64,000 bases of DNA from Thalassobaculum sp965228445 (GTDB lineage: Bacteria > Pseudomonadota > Alphaproteobacteria > Thalassobaculales > Thalassobaculaceae). Below are positions 19,032 through 28,322 of the stretch, one piece after another. The DNA lies in contig OZ245813.1 in NCBI GenBank assembly GCA_965228445.1, positions 4,774,001 through 4,838,000 on the forward strand, written 5' to 3'. Position 1 is the first letter of the stretch. Each line of letters opens with the position of its first letter. The notes below the pieces were generated by a model. The model was given only the letters and a program-made list of their open reading frames with translations. It ran no database searches and was not told the origin of the DNA. The translations under genes were made by a program, and so were the position numbers.

Positions 19032-22000
19032 GTGAGTATTGCGATCATCGCGCCAACGAAGTTCGATTTCCAGGATCTTGCCTGCATCGAGATCGGCCTG
19101 CGCTGGTCGACTGACGGCAGACCCAGCCTGCGAGCGGAGCCTGAGAACGGCGAAGATGCCGAGCTGTCCTGGACGGAGGTGGGGCAGCGGCGGGTTTGCG
19201 AGATCCAGGTTAAGGGACGGTCGACGGGTGAGTTCGACATGGTCACTCTGGCGGAATACCTCGCGCACTTTCCCGACCGCCGTGCCGCGGGGTGCCTGCT
19301 CGAGCGCCTGATCGTGAACTCCGAGCTGGTGGTGCTGTTCGTCGCGAGCGAGCGGTGCCGCGACGAGCTTGCTCGCTACCGCGCTCCACCCGAATGGACC
19401 GGCGCATATCGCGAGCCGCGCCCGGACGTAGCCGCGGGGACAGCGTTGGCGGCGGCGCTTGAGTATCTGTCCCAGGCCCCTGCCCGCATGCGTAGGGAAC
19501 CGACTAAACTCGAGAAGCAGCGGGCCGCTCACCTTGGCACCTTGGCGACCACCGACCCGCACCAGTTCGCCGCGGCCCTGGAGCGCGTATTCATCCACGA
19601 GCAGGAGACGTCGGCAACGATCTCCGTGCGCCTGCACCAGAAACTCTTTGATGAGGGAGTGCCCACCGATCGTCTGGCAGACGGGATAGCGCGCCTGAGA
19701 AATGTGGTCGCCGAGGACCGTGAGGCGCGGAACGACGTATTCGATAAGCTACGGACGGTGCTCGCGGACTTCGCGCCGGAACAGATTTCGCGCCCGCAGT
19801 ATTTGGCGCGAGGGATTGAGGACGATCTCGCCCAGGTACTCTCTCGGGAAGGGGCTCTGCTGCTGTCCGGTGCGCCCAGGGTTGGCAAGTCCTGGACGGC
19901 AATGGAACTTGCCGGCGGCCTGCAGAAGCAGGGCTACGAGGTCGCACGCAGCGGGTACATCGACCAGGCGGACCGGTTCCTGAACGACCCCGTGCGTCGT
20001 CAGCGCGTATACATCCTCGAGGATCCGCTTGGCGCCCGCCAAGCCGTGAGCGATGCTTCCGCGCGCGTCGCCGCGCTCCGGCAGCTGCTCGGCACACTCC
20101 CGCCGAACAGCCGGCTGATCGTCGCGCAGAGTGACGCGCCCATCCAGCAGACCTTCCGCGAAAACGACTTGGCGAAGTGCAGGCTCGGCGCCTTCGCTTG
20201 GCGCGTCCTGGCGCCGCTACCAGCCGACCAAGCGGAGGTCCTGTGGCGCCGGGATGCCGCCGACGCAGGGTTGTCGCCGGCGGACATCGAGCGGGTCTCC
20301 GGTATCGTGCACGCGAACACGGACCTTCGGGACGCTGGCGCAATCGCCTACCTTGCCACAAATTTCGACCGCCTTCGCGGCGGCGCCAGCGACGGCGAAA
20401 TCGTCGCCCAGGCCCGGGGAGACGCCGCCGACTTCGCCCGCGCCCTCGCTGAGGAGTCTGCAGCCGCAGAAGACGTTCTGTGTGGCGTCGCGGTGGCGAC
20501 GGAGACCGGGCTCGGTGTGGAGGAGATGGAGCTCGCGTTCGTGACTGCCGGCGGTGACGAACGCCCGAGCTTCGACAATTCCATGGGTCTACTGGTGTTT
20601 GGTGACTACCGGCCTCCCGCGCCGCCCGCATATGCTGTGCGCCCCCTGCTGGTGGACGCATTGAAGGGCGCCGCGACCTCATTGCGCCGCCGGCGCGTGC
20701 TGGACCTCCAGTATGGACTGCACAACTTCGTCCACCCATACCTTCGCGCCGGCGCCCAGGCGATCTTCCGTCCCGACCTTGAAGAAGACATGGACAAAGC
20801 TGTGTCATACGCCGAGCGCGCCTTGGCTGCGGTCGATCCGAGGGTCTCCCTGGCGGCAGCTCGAAACCTGCACTGGATCGCATCGGCGCTGGAGGCACGC
20901 GAGGGGGGGCTGCTGCGCGCGGTAGAGTTGGCGGAAGCCGGCCTGCGGTCCATCTATCCCGCGACCCGTGACGCTTGCTTCAACTTCCTGACGTCGCGGG
21001 CGTCCGACCTGCCGGCGGATGTGCAAGAGCGCTTGCGTGGTTGGGTACAGGCCGTCGACGTGAGTTTCGACGAGGTGGACGTGGCAGCGGGCTTCCTGAT
21101 GGTGACGTCCGACACGACCGCTTTCCTCAAACGGAGGAGGATCCCGCTCTCTGACGTGCAGCCCTACGTCGACGCAATCGAGTCTGGAAAGCCCCTCGAC
21201 CTCGACGCGTCCCTCGCCTTCGCTATCATTTTAGCATTCACGCAGAGTGACCGAGATCTCACGCCACGCCTCGTCGAAAGGCTCCTGTCCGCGGACGCCG
21301 CTGTGCTTCGCGGAGCCGCATCTGCGCGATGGCTCAAACACGCGCACGACGGCGACGATGCCATCGTCCGCCGGATCGCGAACGACGCGACGCCGGCGGT
21401 GTCCAACGCCGTGCTTGACGTCGTTGTCGGAAACTGGTCCGAGCTTCAGGAACCGCGGAGGGACGCCATCCTTGGGATCCTTGAGGCCCACGCGGCCTCG
21501 CTAGGGTCCGCTACGACCCTCCTTGAGCGCCTTGGTAGGTTCAATCGTAAGGAGGAGTTTGGGGAAGCGCCGCCCTGGGATGTGTTCGCGCGGCTCGGGC
21601 CCGTGGCGCTCCGCAACGCCCCGGACGGCGCGTTCCGAGATGGACGCTTCTTTTCGGCCGTCGACGCTGCGGTCGACGCCGGGGAGGGAGAGCGCCTTAT
21701 CCCGTTGCTCGAGATTTGGGCCAGAAACCTCACAGAACGGCTGGCGACGAAGTTGCCAGACGAGTTCGAGCTCAGCGCATCTGAGGTCATGCTAGTCGTA
21801 GGGCCCCACGCTTGGCGGTGGCCGCTCATCGAAAACCTGCTCGATTGTCCTAATACTGGAGGCCGCCTGCGCACGGTTGCCTTCCTGGTCAACTGCTGGA
21901 CGAAGCTCGTCGGACCCGAGCGGCAGGCACTGATCCAGCGCCTGCGAACCGACGGGACCGACACAGACTGGCTTCGCGCGGCCGCCCTGACGCGGCGCGA

Positions 22001-22910
22001 AGTCCCGTCCGAGATCTTGGTCGCGCTTGGGGGCCGCACGGACCTTTTGCACCTCGATCCTCCCGACCTGTTGGCGGTCCTCGGTGAGCCGCTCTTCTGT
22101 GCCTGCCTCCACGTATTTCTAGGTCAACCCCAGCCCCTTTGGTGGTTGGGGAGCCATCATTCCTCCTCTGAGGCCTGGGACCGGGCGGTCCGCTGGTCCG
22201 CCGGCGCCAGCGACCGACCCTTGTTCGCACTGGCGCTAGAGGACGTGATTTCGCTCGGGGAAGACGACGAACTGGCGGACCTTGTGGACCAGGCCACTGT
22301 GGCCGACCTGCCAGCCTTTTTCGAGACTTTCCTGCGTCGGAAGACGGAGGAGAACGGGAACTGGTGCACCCGGGCTTGGGGGCGGCTCCTTGATCGAGGC
22401 GTCGAGGCGGATCTTATTGACACATGGTTTGAGGAGATCACGTCGGCCGCACCGTTGTTCCTCGACCACCTGCGGGACGTTCGCCATTGGCTGGGCGAAG
22501 GCCCACACGCACAGCGAGTCTTTGAGGCGCTCGCAGATGATGTCAACGCTTACAAGTTGCTCGACTTCATCAGGCAGTTCGACGAGTTGGTCGCCACGTT
22601 CGACAAGGACGTCGAGATCCTCGAAGGCGAGGCTGGCGAAGAGAATGACAATGAGGAGGCCGCCGAAATTCGGGCGCCTCGGGAGACCCTCGCCTTATTG
22701 ATCGAGAATCTGCCCGCCTTGCTGGAGAGGTCACCGCCCCGTCTGTTCGGGACTTGGGACGGCGTTAGCTACGTCCTAAAGCAACTCAAGGCGCCGGCCG
22801 CTGTGCTCGAGTTCGCACAGGCGAAGCGCATAGAGGCTCTGGATTCCCGGTACGCCGCGCTCGAAGCTCAGGACCCACCAGTGCTGATGGGCTGGGTGGG
22901 CCCACGCTAA
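19032..22910 (+). CDS. STAND NTPase with N-terminal Cap4/DUF4297-like nuclease domain (putative Avs-type defence protein)
   Basis: A 1292-residue protein starting at GTG 19032; no closer ATG exists before the first domain. Residues about 8-115 read KFDFQDLACIEIGL, then GEDAEL and EIQVKGR. This is the pattern of DUF4297/Cap4-type PD-(D/E)xK nucleases, with E, D and QxK in order. A helical linker follows. The P-loop GAPRVGKS is at 280-287. A Walker B-like strand RVYILEDPLG at about 325-335 fits the nSTAND-type hhhEDPxG signature. The remaining ~900 residues are helical, repeat-like and free of membrane segments, as expected for a sensor region that recognises phage proteins. This domain order is that of Avs-like antiviral STAND proteins, in which target binding triggers oligomerisation and DNA cleavage. 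Assignments are by motif reading. A helicase-nuclease gene and mobile fragments follow, consistent with a defence island. Confidence 0.7.
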   Translation: MSIAIIAPTKFDFQDLACIEIGLRWSTDGRPSLRAEPENGEDAELSWTEVGQRRVCEIQVKGRSTGEFDMVTLAEYLAHFPDRRAAGCLLERLIVNSELVVLFVASERCRDELARYRAPPEWTGAYREPRPDVAAGTALAAALEYLSQAPARMRREPTKLEKQRAAHLGTLATTDPHQFAAALERVFIHEQETSATISVRLHQKLFDEGVPTDRLADGIARLRNVVAEDREARNDVFDKLRTVLADFAPEQISRPQYLARGIEDDLAQVLSREGALLLSGAPRVGKSWTAMELAGGLQKQGYEVARSGYIDQADRFLNDPVRRQRVYILEDPLGARQAVSDASARVAALRQLLGTLPPNSRLIVAQSDAPIQQTFRENDLAKCRLGAFAWRVLAPLPADQAEVLWRRDAADAGLSPADIERVSGIVHANTDLRDAGAIAYLATNFDRLRGGASDGEIVAQARGDAADFARALAEESAAAEDVLCGVAVATETGLGVEEMELAFVTAGGDERPSFDNSMGLLVFGDYRPPAPPAYAVRPLLVDALKGAATSLRRRRVLDLQYGLHNFVHPYLRAGAQAIFRPDLEEDMDKAVSYAERALAAVDPRVSLAAARNLHWIASALEAREGGLLRAVELAEAGLRSIYPATRDACFNFLTSRASDLPADVQERLRGWVQAVDVSFDEVDVAAGFLMVTSDTTAFLKRRRIPLSDVQPYVDAIESGKPLDLDASLAFAIILAFTQSDRDLTPRLVERLLSADAAVLRGAASARWLKHAHDGDDAIVRRIANDATPAVSNAVLDVVVGNWSELQEPRRDAILGILEAHAASLGSATTLLERLGRFNRKEEFGEAPPWDVFARLGPVALRNAPDGAFRDGRFFSAVDAAVDAGEGERLIPLLEIWARNLTERLATKLPDEFELSASEVMLVVGPHAWRWPLIENLLDCPNTGGRLRTVAFLVNCWTKLVGPERQALIQRLRTDGTDTDWLRAAALTRREVPSEILVALGGRTDLLHLDPPDLLAVLGEPLFCACLHVFLGQPQPLWWLGSHHSSSEAWDRAVRWSAGASDRPLFALALEDVISLGEDDELADLVDQATVADLPAFFETFLRRKTEENGNWCTRAWGRLLDRGVEADLIDTWFEEITSAAPLFLDHLRDVRHWLGEGPHAQRVFEALADDVNAYKLLDFIRQFDELVATFDKDVEILEGEAGEENDNEEAAEIRAPRETLALLIENLPALLERSPPRLFGTWDGVSYVLKQLKAPAAVLEFAQAKRIEALDSRYAALEAQDPPVLMGWVGPR

Positions 22911-22994
22911 GGTTATGGCATGCCTTCGCAGCTCAGCGGTGGTCTGCCTCGAAGATCCAGCTGCGCACTTACAACAATTTAATACCGAGGATTC

Positions 22995-23414
22995 GTAGCG
23001 TCTGACCTGGGCCCCGAGTTTCCTCCCCTGGTCGATGCCAATGGGCGGCCGATCACCTTCAAACTGAGCGAAGGCCAAGCCCATGTCGGCCGGAGTGCCG
23101 CCGATATGCTCGGCAACCTCGCCGACGGCCAGATCCTGCTCGCCGACCGGGCCTACGACAGCGACGACCTCAGGGCCGACCAGGCGGCCCGCGGTGCCTG
23201 GGCCAACGTCAAGCCGATGCCGAACCGCAGGAACATCCCGGGCTTCAGCCGCTTCCTCTACCGATATCGCAACCTCGTCGAGCGCTTCTTGAGCAAACTC
23301 AAACACTTCCTGGCCGTCGCCACGCGCTACGACAAGCTCGACGCCAACTACCTCGCCATCGTCAAACTCGCCGCCTCAAGAAACTGGATGCACGTTTATG
23401 AGTCGGTCACCTAG
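22995..23414 (+). pseudogene. IS5-family transposase, C-terminal fragment
   Basis: The translation contains NGRPITFKLSEGQAH, LADRAYDSDDLR, LYRYRNLVERFLSKLKHF and VATRYDKL, ending in ESVT at 23414. These are the last two catalytic blocks of IS5-type DDE transposases (the D of ADRAYD and the E of NLVERF). The front half and the first catalytic Asp are absent, and no start is in place. It separates the STAND gene from the small protein and helicase downstream. Confidence 0.85.
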
Positions 23415-23650
23415 GGCGAGCGTACCAGGGGCGATCAGGTCGAAGCCAAATCGCTCGCGTCTAGCTTCTGCTACAGCACTTATAAGCAAAAACAGAGCTC
23501 ACTAAACTGCCGAGTCGCATAGTTTCGTCTTTCGACTCTGATGGGCCTAACTTTATGAGAACGTGTGTAAATTTAACAATTGTGACTGATTAAGAAAAAT
23601 CGCCTTAAAGTCGCTATATCGATAGAATATCCTTTAAAGAGGAGCCAGCC

Positions 23651-23857
23651 ATGGCTCGCTACTACGTGAATGACAACGCCCAATCGAACGGCGACCACGA
23701 GGTCCACCGCGAAACCTGTGACTATCTGCCGAAGCAGGAGAACCGGACTTACCTTGGTCAGTTCGACAGCTGTCGGCCTGCCGTTAGCGCGGCAAAGAAA
23801 ATCTATCCCCAGTCGAATGGCTGCTACTGGTGTTCTCGTGAGTGTCATACGAGCTGA
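23651..23857 (+). CDS. Conserved small Cys/His-rich protein
   Basis: A 68-residue protein with a strong ribosome site (AAAGAGGAG) just upstream of ATG 23651. I recognise it as a small protein type found in many bacteria without an assigned function. It begins with a YYVN-N-AQSNGDHEVH pattern, has CDYLP in the middle, and ends with YPQSNGCYWCSRECH. Conserved His16, His19, Cys23, Cys41, Cys58, Cys61, Cys65 and His66 could bind a metal ion. It sits between the STAND NTPase and the helicase. Whether it belongs to the defence system is unknown. Confidence 0.75.
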   Translation: MARYYVNDNAQSNGDHEVHRETCDYLPKQENRTYLGQFDSCRPAVSAAKKIYPQSNGCYWCSRECHTS

Positions 23858-23932
23858 AGTAGCCCCAAATAGCAATCGCCCGGCCGCGTAGGGGGCGGGC
23901 GCCCGTAGATCACCGGATGGGTTAGCTCAGAA

Positions 23933-24118
23933 ATGCCCGAAAACCGAGCTCTGGATTGGCCCAGGTTTGGTGCAGAGCTGTTCGCTCAGTTTTTAGGGCA
24001 TTCCCTCGACCACTATCGGGCCCAGGTCCTCGACTATCTCAATATGACCGGCGTTCGAGAGCAGCGAACCAACGATTCCTGTTTTGTCCTCGCCACCAGC
24101 GCTGGCGATCTGACGTAG
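23933..24118 (+). CDS. Small ORF directly upstream of the helicase (hypothetical)
   Basis: A 61-codon frame (MPENRALDWPRFGAELF to SAGDLT) ends nine bases before the helicase start, so the two could be co-transcribed and translationally coupled. The ribosome site is weak and I recognise no family. It might be a small regulator or partner of the helicase, or only leader sequence. Confidence 0.4.
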   Translation: MPENRALDWPRFGAELFAQFLGHSLDHYRAQVLDYLNMTGVREQRTNDSCFVLATSAGDLT

Positions 24119-24127
24119 GGAAATACA

Positions 24128-27100
24128 ATGGCCTCTCGCAAGCGCCCGACGAGCTCTAAACAGGCGGATCTCTTTAACCCCGAGGTCGAACTCCTGCTGC
24201 CGCCTCGGTTTGCTATCGACGGCAAGGTGCTGGGAAGCCCGGTGCGCCAGCTGGCTGTTCCGGCACGGCGGGTGCGCTGTCGGCTTTGCCCCTTCGCCAT
24301 CCGCCGCGTAAACGGCTACGAGACCACCCTGGAATCTGGTGAGACTCTGAAGATCATCAGTGCCAAGACGGCAACGCCACTGGAAGCGGATCTCATTCTT
24401 TTTGCGCCCGGTGCAACGGCGCCGGAACGGATCGCCGAAGTACTTGAACTCGATGCAGGCCGGTGGATGAATGCATCACCGATCAGTATCGACACGCTGG
24501 ACCGTGCCGCGCGCGCGACGCGCCTGAGGGCTGTCTCCGATTCCTGGATCGATGCGCTTCATCTTCGCGAGGGACATGCGGCTACGGACGGTCGGACGGC
24601 GCAGCCTGGCTTGCGACGCCCACAGATCGGCGCGCTTCATGCCGCGCTGGCCCACGCAACGCGATCGACGGAACCGGCCACTATCGTCATGCCGACGGGG
24701 ACGGGCAAAACCGAGACAATGCTGGCGCTCAATGCCAACCAGCGGTTCGAGCGCCTGCTGGTGGTAGTGCCTACCGACGCTCTGCGAGACCAGATCGCGA
24801 GCAAGTTCGAAACGTTTGGCGTCCTGAAACAGCAGAAATGCCTCGACGAGACGGCAGCATTCCCTCTGGTCATGCGGCTCTCACATATCCCGACCAGCCC
24901 GATCGAAGTTGATGACATTTTCGACAGCGCCAACGTGGTCGTCACCACGATGCAGATCGCCGGCCGGGCGGACGCCCCGGTTCAGGAGAGAATGGCTGCC
25001 CGCGCATCGGCGTTGTTCATTGACGAGGCTCACCATATCGGCGCGCCGACTTGGTCACGGTTCCGCGGACTTTTCATTGACCGGAACCCACCGCTTCCCA
25101 TCGTCCAGTTCACCGCCACCCCCTTCCGTGAAGACGGCCGGCGCGTCGACGGCGAGTTTATCTACACCTACCCGCTCAAGAAGGCTCAGGCCGAGGGCTA
25201 TTTCAAGCCGATCCGGTTCGAGGCGGTGTTCGGGCTCGATCAGCCCGATGCCGACGTGGCGATCGCCGAAAAACTCGGCGAAGTGCTCAGGGCCGACCTG
25301 GAGGCAGGTCTCAATCATCTCGCTATGGCGCGTTGCCAGACGATCGAGCGCGCTAAGGATCTTCAACAGCTCTACAGCACGTTATTCCCCGAGTTTCGCC
25401 CGGTTTTGGTTCATAGCCAGCAGTCGATTCGCGAGCGCCGTGCGAACCTTGCCGCGTTGCGGCGGTTCGAAAGTCGAATCATCGTATGTGTCGACATGCT
25501 CGGCGAGGGCTTCGATCTCCCGGAACTGAAGATTGCGGGGCTTCATGATCCGCACAAAAGTGTCGCCGTGACGATTCAGTTCGTCGGTCGATTCACCCGG
25601 CAGGACCCGCGCTTGGGTGATGCGACCGTCATCGCCAATACCGGCGTAGACGACATCGATCGCTCGCTCGCCAAACTCTATGCCGAGGACGCCGACTGGA
25701 ACGCCCTGGTCGAAGCGCTCAGCACAGCTAGAATCGACCGGCAGGTTCGGCGCGCCGAGATGTTCAAGGGCTTTGTCGGCGATCTCAGCGACATTCCCTT
25801 GCAGACGCTCGAACCGAAGATGAATGCTGTGATCTATCGCACCGTTTGCGACGCCTGGGAGCCGCTACGCGCCGAGGACTTGTATAACCCAGGCGTCTAT
25901 CTCGGCATGAAGGTCAACCCGCATCAGCGGGTGGCCATATTTGTCACCCGCTCGGAGGAGCAGGCGGGCTGGACGACAGCGCAACACGCCACCAACGTCG
26001 TCTGGGACCTGCATATGATGCACTGGGACCCGGATAAGAAGCTCCTATACATCAGCAGTTCGGCCAAAGGCCCCTATGACCGTCTAGCCAAAGCCATCTG
26101 CGGCGACACAACGCGACGCGTCGAAGGTGAGGAAGTTTTTCGCAGTCTTCATGGCTTCAATCGCCTCATCCTGCGCAACCTTGGACTCACGCACCATCAG
26201 GGCCGCGGCGTTCGCTTTTCGATGTATATGGGCGTGGACGTCGCAGACGGGTTGGACACCGCGAAATCGCAGTCTCGTATCAAAAACAACGTCTTCGCGA
26301 CCGGCTTCTTGGATGGCGTGCCCGCCTCACGCGGTTGCTCGGCCAAAGGAAAGTTCTGGTCGATTTCCCCTGTTCGCGACCTCACCGACTGGGTCGAGTG
26401 GTGCGGCGACATCGGCACAGCTGTCAACGATCCGGGCATCACCACCGATGGTGTCTTCAAGAGCGCAATGCGCCCCCGCCAAATCAACGAACGACCGAGC
26501 GTTCCGCCGGTCGCAATTCACTGGCCGGAATCTCTCCTGACACAAATCGAGGACCGGATCGAGATCAGCTTCGACGACGTCGCCTCACCGTTCGCGGAAT
26601 GTGACATCGAACTCGTGGACCACAAGGCCACCGGGCTGCTTCGCTTCGCCGTGCGCAGCGAGACACAGATCGCCGAGTTCGAAATCATGTTCGCGGAAGG
26701 CGGCGCACGCTATCCACAACGATCAGGACCGAAAGCGACGATCAAGATTGGCGGCAAGGTGAAGACACTGTCGGAATCCTTTGGCGAAGACTCCCCGCAA
26801 ATTGATTTCGGAGACGGCTCTCTGCTGATCTACAGTCATCTCTATGCCTTACCCGATGGTGTTCGGGTCGAGCCTTATCCTTCAGACCAGATCGAGGTTT
26901 GGGACTGGTCGGGGGCTAACATCCGAACGGAATCGCAAGGATCCGAAAAACGAGCCGACTCCGTCCAGCGACGCGTCATCGAAACGCTGCTCGCCGACGG
27001 TAACGCCTATGACCTGATTTTCGACGACGATGGAGCTGGCGAGATCGCTGACGTTGTCACGATCCGCGTCACAGGGGGGCTTGTCCAAGTTACGCTCCAT

Positions 27101-27469
27101 CATTGCAAGTATTCGAGCGGCGATACGCCAGGCGCCCGCGTGAAAGATCTCTACGAAGTGTGTGGGCAGGCCCAGAAATCCGCGCGATGGCGCGACCGTC
27201 CCAACCGCATGTTCACGCATATGCTTAGGCGCGAGAAACTGCGCCTCGACAAAGGCCAAAGCTCTCGCTTCGAACATGGGAACGTCGCGTTCCTCAAACG
27301 GCTGAAAGCGAGTTGGCAGGACTATCGGTACGAATATGACGTTCGGATCGTTCAGCCGGGCCTGTCACGGGCGGCAATCACTGAAGAAGGACTGCACTTG
27401 CTCGCCGGCGTCGAGACTTACTTGCTGGAGACCCGCGCGATGAAGTTGCGGATCTTGGGCAGCGCATAG
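24128..27469 (+). CDS. DEAH-box SF2 helicase with C-terminal PD-(D/E)xK-like nuclease (putative defence)
   Basis: A 1113-residue protein. The SF2 helicase core (about 170-500) has motif I MPTGTGKT (188-195), motif II DEAH at 299-302, motif III TATPF near 328, and motif VI QFVGRFTRQ near 484-492. A long middle region of unknown fold follows. Near the C-terminus GEIADVV (Asp975) and LHHCKYS (Lys994) fit a D-(x)18-HxK form of the PD-(D/E)xK nuclease core. The layout resembles restriction and antiphage helicase-nuclease proteins (ResIII-like), which act on invading DNA. I cannot assign it to a named system. No methyltransferase is present, so it is not a classical restriction system. It follows a 61-aa ORF by nine bases and lies near a STAND-type defence gene. 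Confidence 0.75.
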   Translation: MASRKRPTSSKQADLFNPEVELLLPPRFAIDGKVLGSPVRQLAVPARRVRCRLCPFAIRRVNGYETTLESGETLKIISAKTATPLEADLILFAPGATAPERIAEVLELDAGRWMNASPISIDTLDRAARATRLRAVSDSWIDALHLREGHAATDGRTAQPGLRRPQIGALHAALAHATRSTEPATIVMPTGTGKTETMLALNANQRFERLLVVVPTDALRDQIASKFETFGVLKQQKCLDETAAFPLVMRLSHIPTSPIEVDDIFDSANVVVTTMQIAGRADAPVQERMAARASALFIDEAHHIGAPTWSRFRGLFIDRNPPLPIVQFTATPFREDGRRVDGEFIYTYPLKKAQAEGYFKPIRFEAVFGLDQPDADVAIAEKLGEVLRADLEAGLNHLAMARCQTIERAKDLQQLYSTLFPEFRPVLVHSQQSIRERRANLAALRRFESRIIVCVDMLGEGFDLPELKIAGLHDPHKSVAVTIQFVGRFTRQDPRLGDATVIANTGVDDIDRSLAKLYAEDADWNALVEALSTARIDRQVRRAEMFKGFVGDLSDIPLQTLEPKMNAVIYRTVCDAWEPLRAEDLYNPGVYLGMKVNPHQRVAIFVTRSEEQAGWTTAQHATNVVWDLHMMHWDPDKKLLYISSSAKGPYDRLAKAICGDTTRRVEGEEVFRSLHGFNRLILRNLGLTHHQGRGVRFSMYMGVDVADGLDTAKSQSRIKNNVFATGFLDGVPASRGCSAKGKFWSISPVRDLTDWVEWCGDIGTAVNDPGITTDGVFKSAMRPRQINERPSVPPVAIHWPESLLTQIEDRIEISFDDVASPFAECDIELVDHKATGLLRFAVRSETQIAEFEIMFAEGGARYPQRSGPKATIKIGGKVKTLSESFGEDSPQIDFGDGSLLIYSHLYALPDGVRVEPYPSDQIEVWDWSGANIRTESQGSEKRADSVQRRVIETLLADGNAYDLIFDDDGAGEIADVVTIRVTGGLVQVTLHHCKYSSGDTPGARVKDLYEVCGQAQKSARWRDRPNRMFTHMLRREKLRLDKGQSSRFEHGNVAFLKRLKASWQDYRYEYDVRIVQPGLSRAAITEEGLHLLAGVETYLLETRAMKLRILGSA

Positions 27470-27901
27470 CCATCTCAGGACCGCCTTGTGATTATGAGGC
27501 AAGCCGAGCCCTGTCTTTTCGGGCACTTCGCAGCGAACTTAACGAAGCTGAGGTTGGATCCAGCAGTTCGCTGGTTCGGGCGGGGGGCCTTCATCCTGTG
27601 TCGCTTGCAATAGTCCTGGTGACTGGCCTTTCTGAATGACCGCTTAGCGTCAGGCGCTCCCGCGGCTGCGGAGGACCGCTATGGGTCGGAGCAAGCCAAG
27701 CATTTCCGAGTGCCGGTACTGAATGAGGGCATTTGGGGATGAGGAACCAGTCGGCCGACGTCAAGGCGGGCCGGCGGACCCACCCTCCGCTAGCTCTCAC
27801 CTGATCCGCGTCTACCACACCTAGTCTGCGCTGCGACGGCCTTGGAACTTCGTGGTCGCTGCTGCCGAATGGCCATTCTCAGCCGGTAGGACGGTTCCCA
27901 T
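27470..27901. other. Intergenic region with dispersed-repeat remnant
   Basis: About 430 bases without a supported gene. At about 27632-27710 lies GAATGACCGCTTAG followed by GGACCGCTATGGGTCGG, a motif shared with several other gaps in this window (near 8613, 31500-31620 and 40520). Confidence 0.45.
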
Positions 27902-28264
27902 ATGGGAGAGCATCAAGGCTCGGTTCTCGCCGGGCGGGGTGCTGAACCGGATTGGCTCATCTTGTTGGATATCTGGTTGCAGTTGCTTGGTGGTCTCGTT
28001 CTGCTGATCGTCGGCATCTCGGCCCTGGTCTTCCCGATCGCGGTTCAGTCCGGCGCCCGGGTCTGGATCGTCGGAGGCGCGGCGACGGCGGCCGCCTGCA
28101 TTGCCCTGGGCGCGGTCGACACGATCGAGCTGTTCCTGATGCCGGTGCTGCTGGGGGAGGGGGTGCCGCTGCTCGTCGGCGACGGGGCCGAGCTGCCGCT
28201 GGCGCTGCGCGAGACTCGGGCCTGGCCGAGCGGCGTTGTCGGCCTGACCTACGAGGTCACGTAG
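27902..28264 (+). pseudogene. RibD/dihydrofolate-reductase-like C-terminal fragment fused to unrelated sequence
   Basis: From about 28040 to the stop at 28264 the frame reads RVWIVGGAATAAACIALGAV, then LMPVLLGEGVPL and GVVGLTYEV, the C-terminal half of RibD-C/DHFR-like reductases. The first 45 codons are hydrophobic and do not match this family; the usual substrate-binding front is missing. The frame is open from 27902 but the protein would lack half of the fold, so it is probably a remnant. It converges on the PhyH-family gene. Confidence 0.6.
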
Positions 28265-28322
28265 CCCCGGTCCGACAGGCCGTAGTCCCGACCGGAGTGG
28301 CCGGTCGGGACCGAGTGGCCGG

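Noticed and set aside
19591..20898. 435-codon minus-strand frame opposite the STAND gene
   Set aside because: Its composition is Arg/Pro/Gly-rich with no motif, while the plus strand has clear Walker and nuclease motifs.
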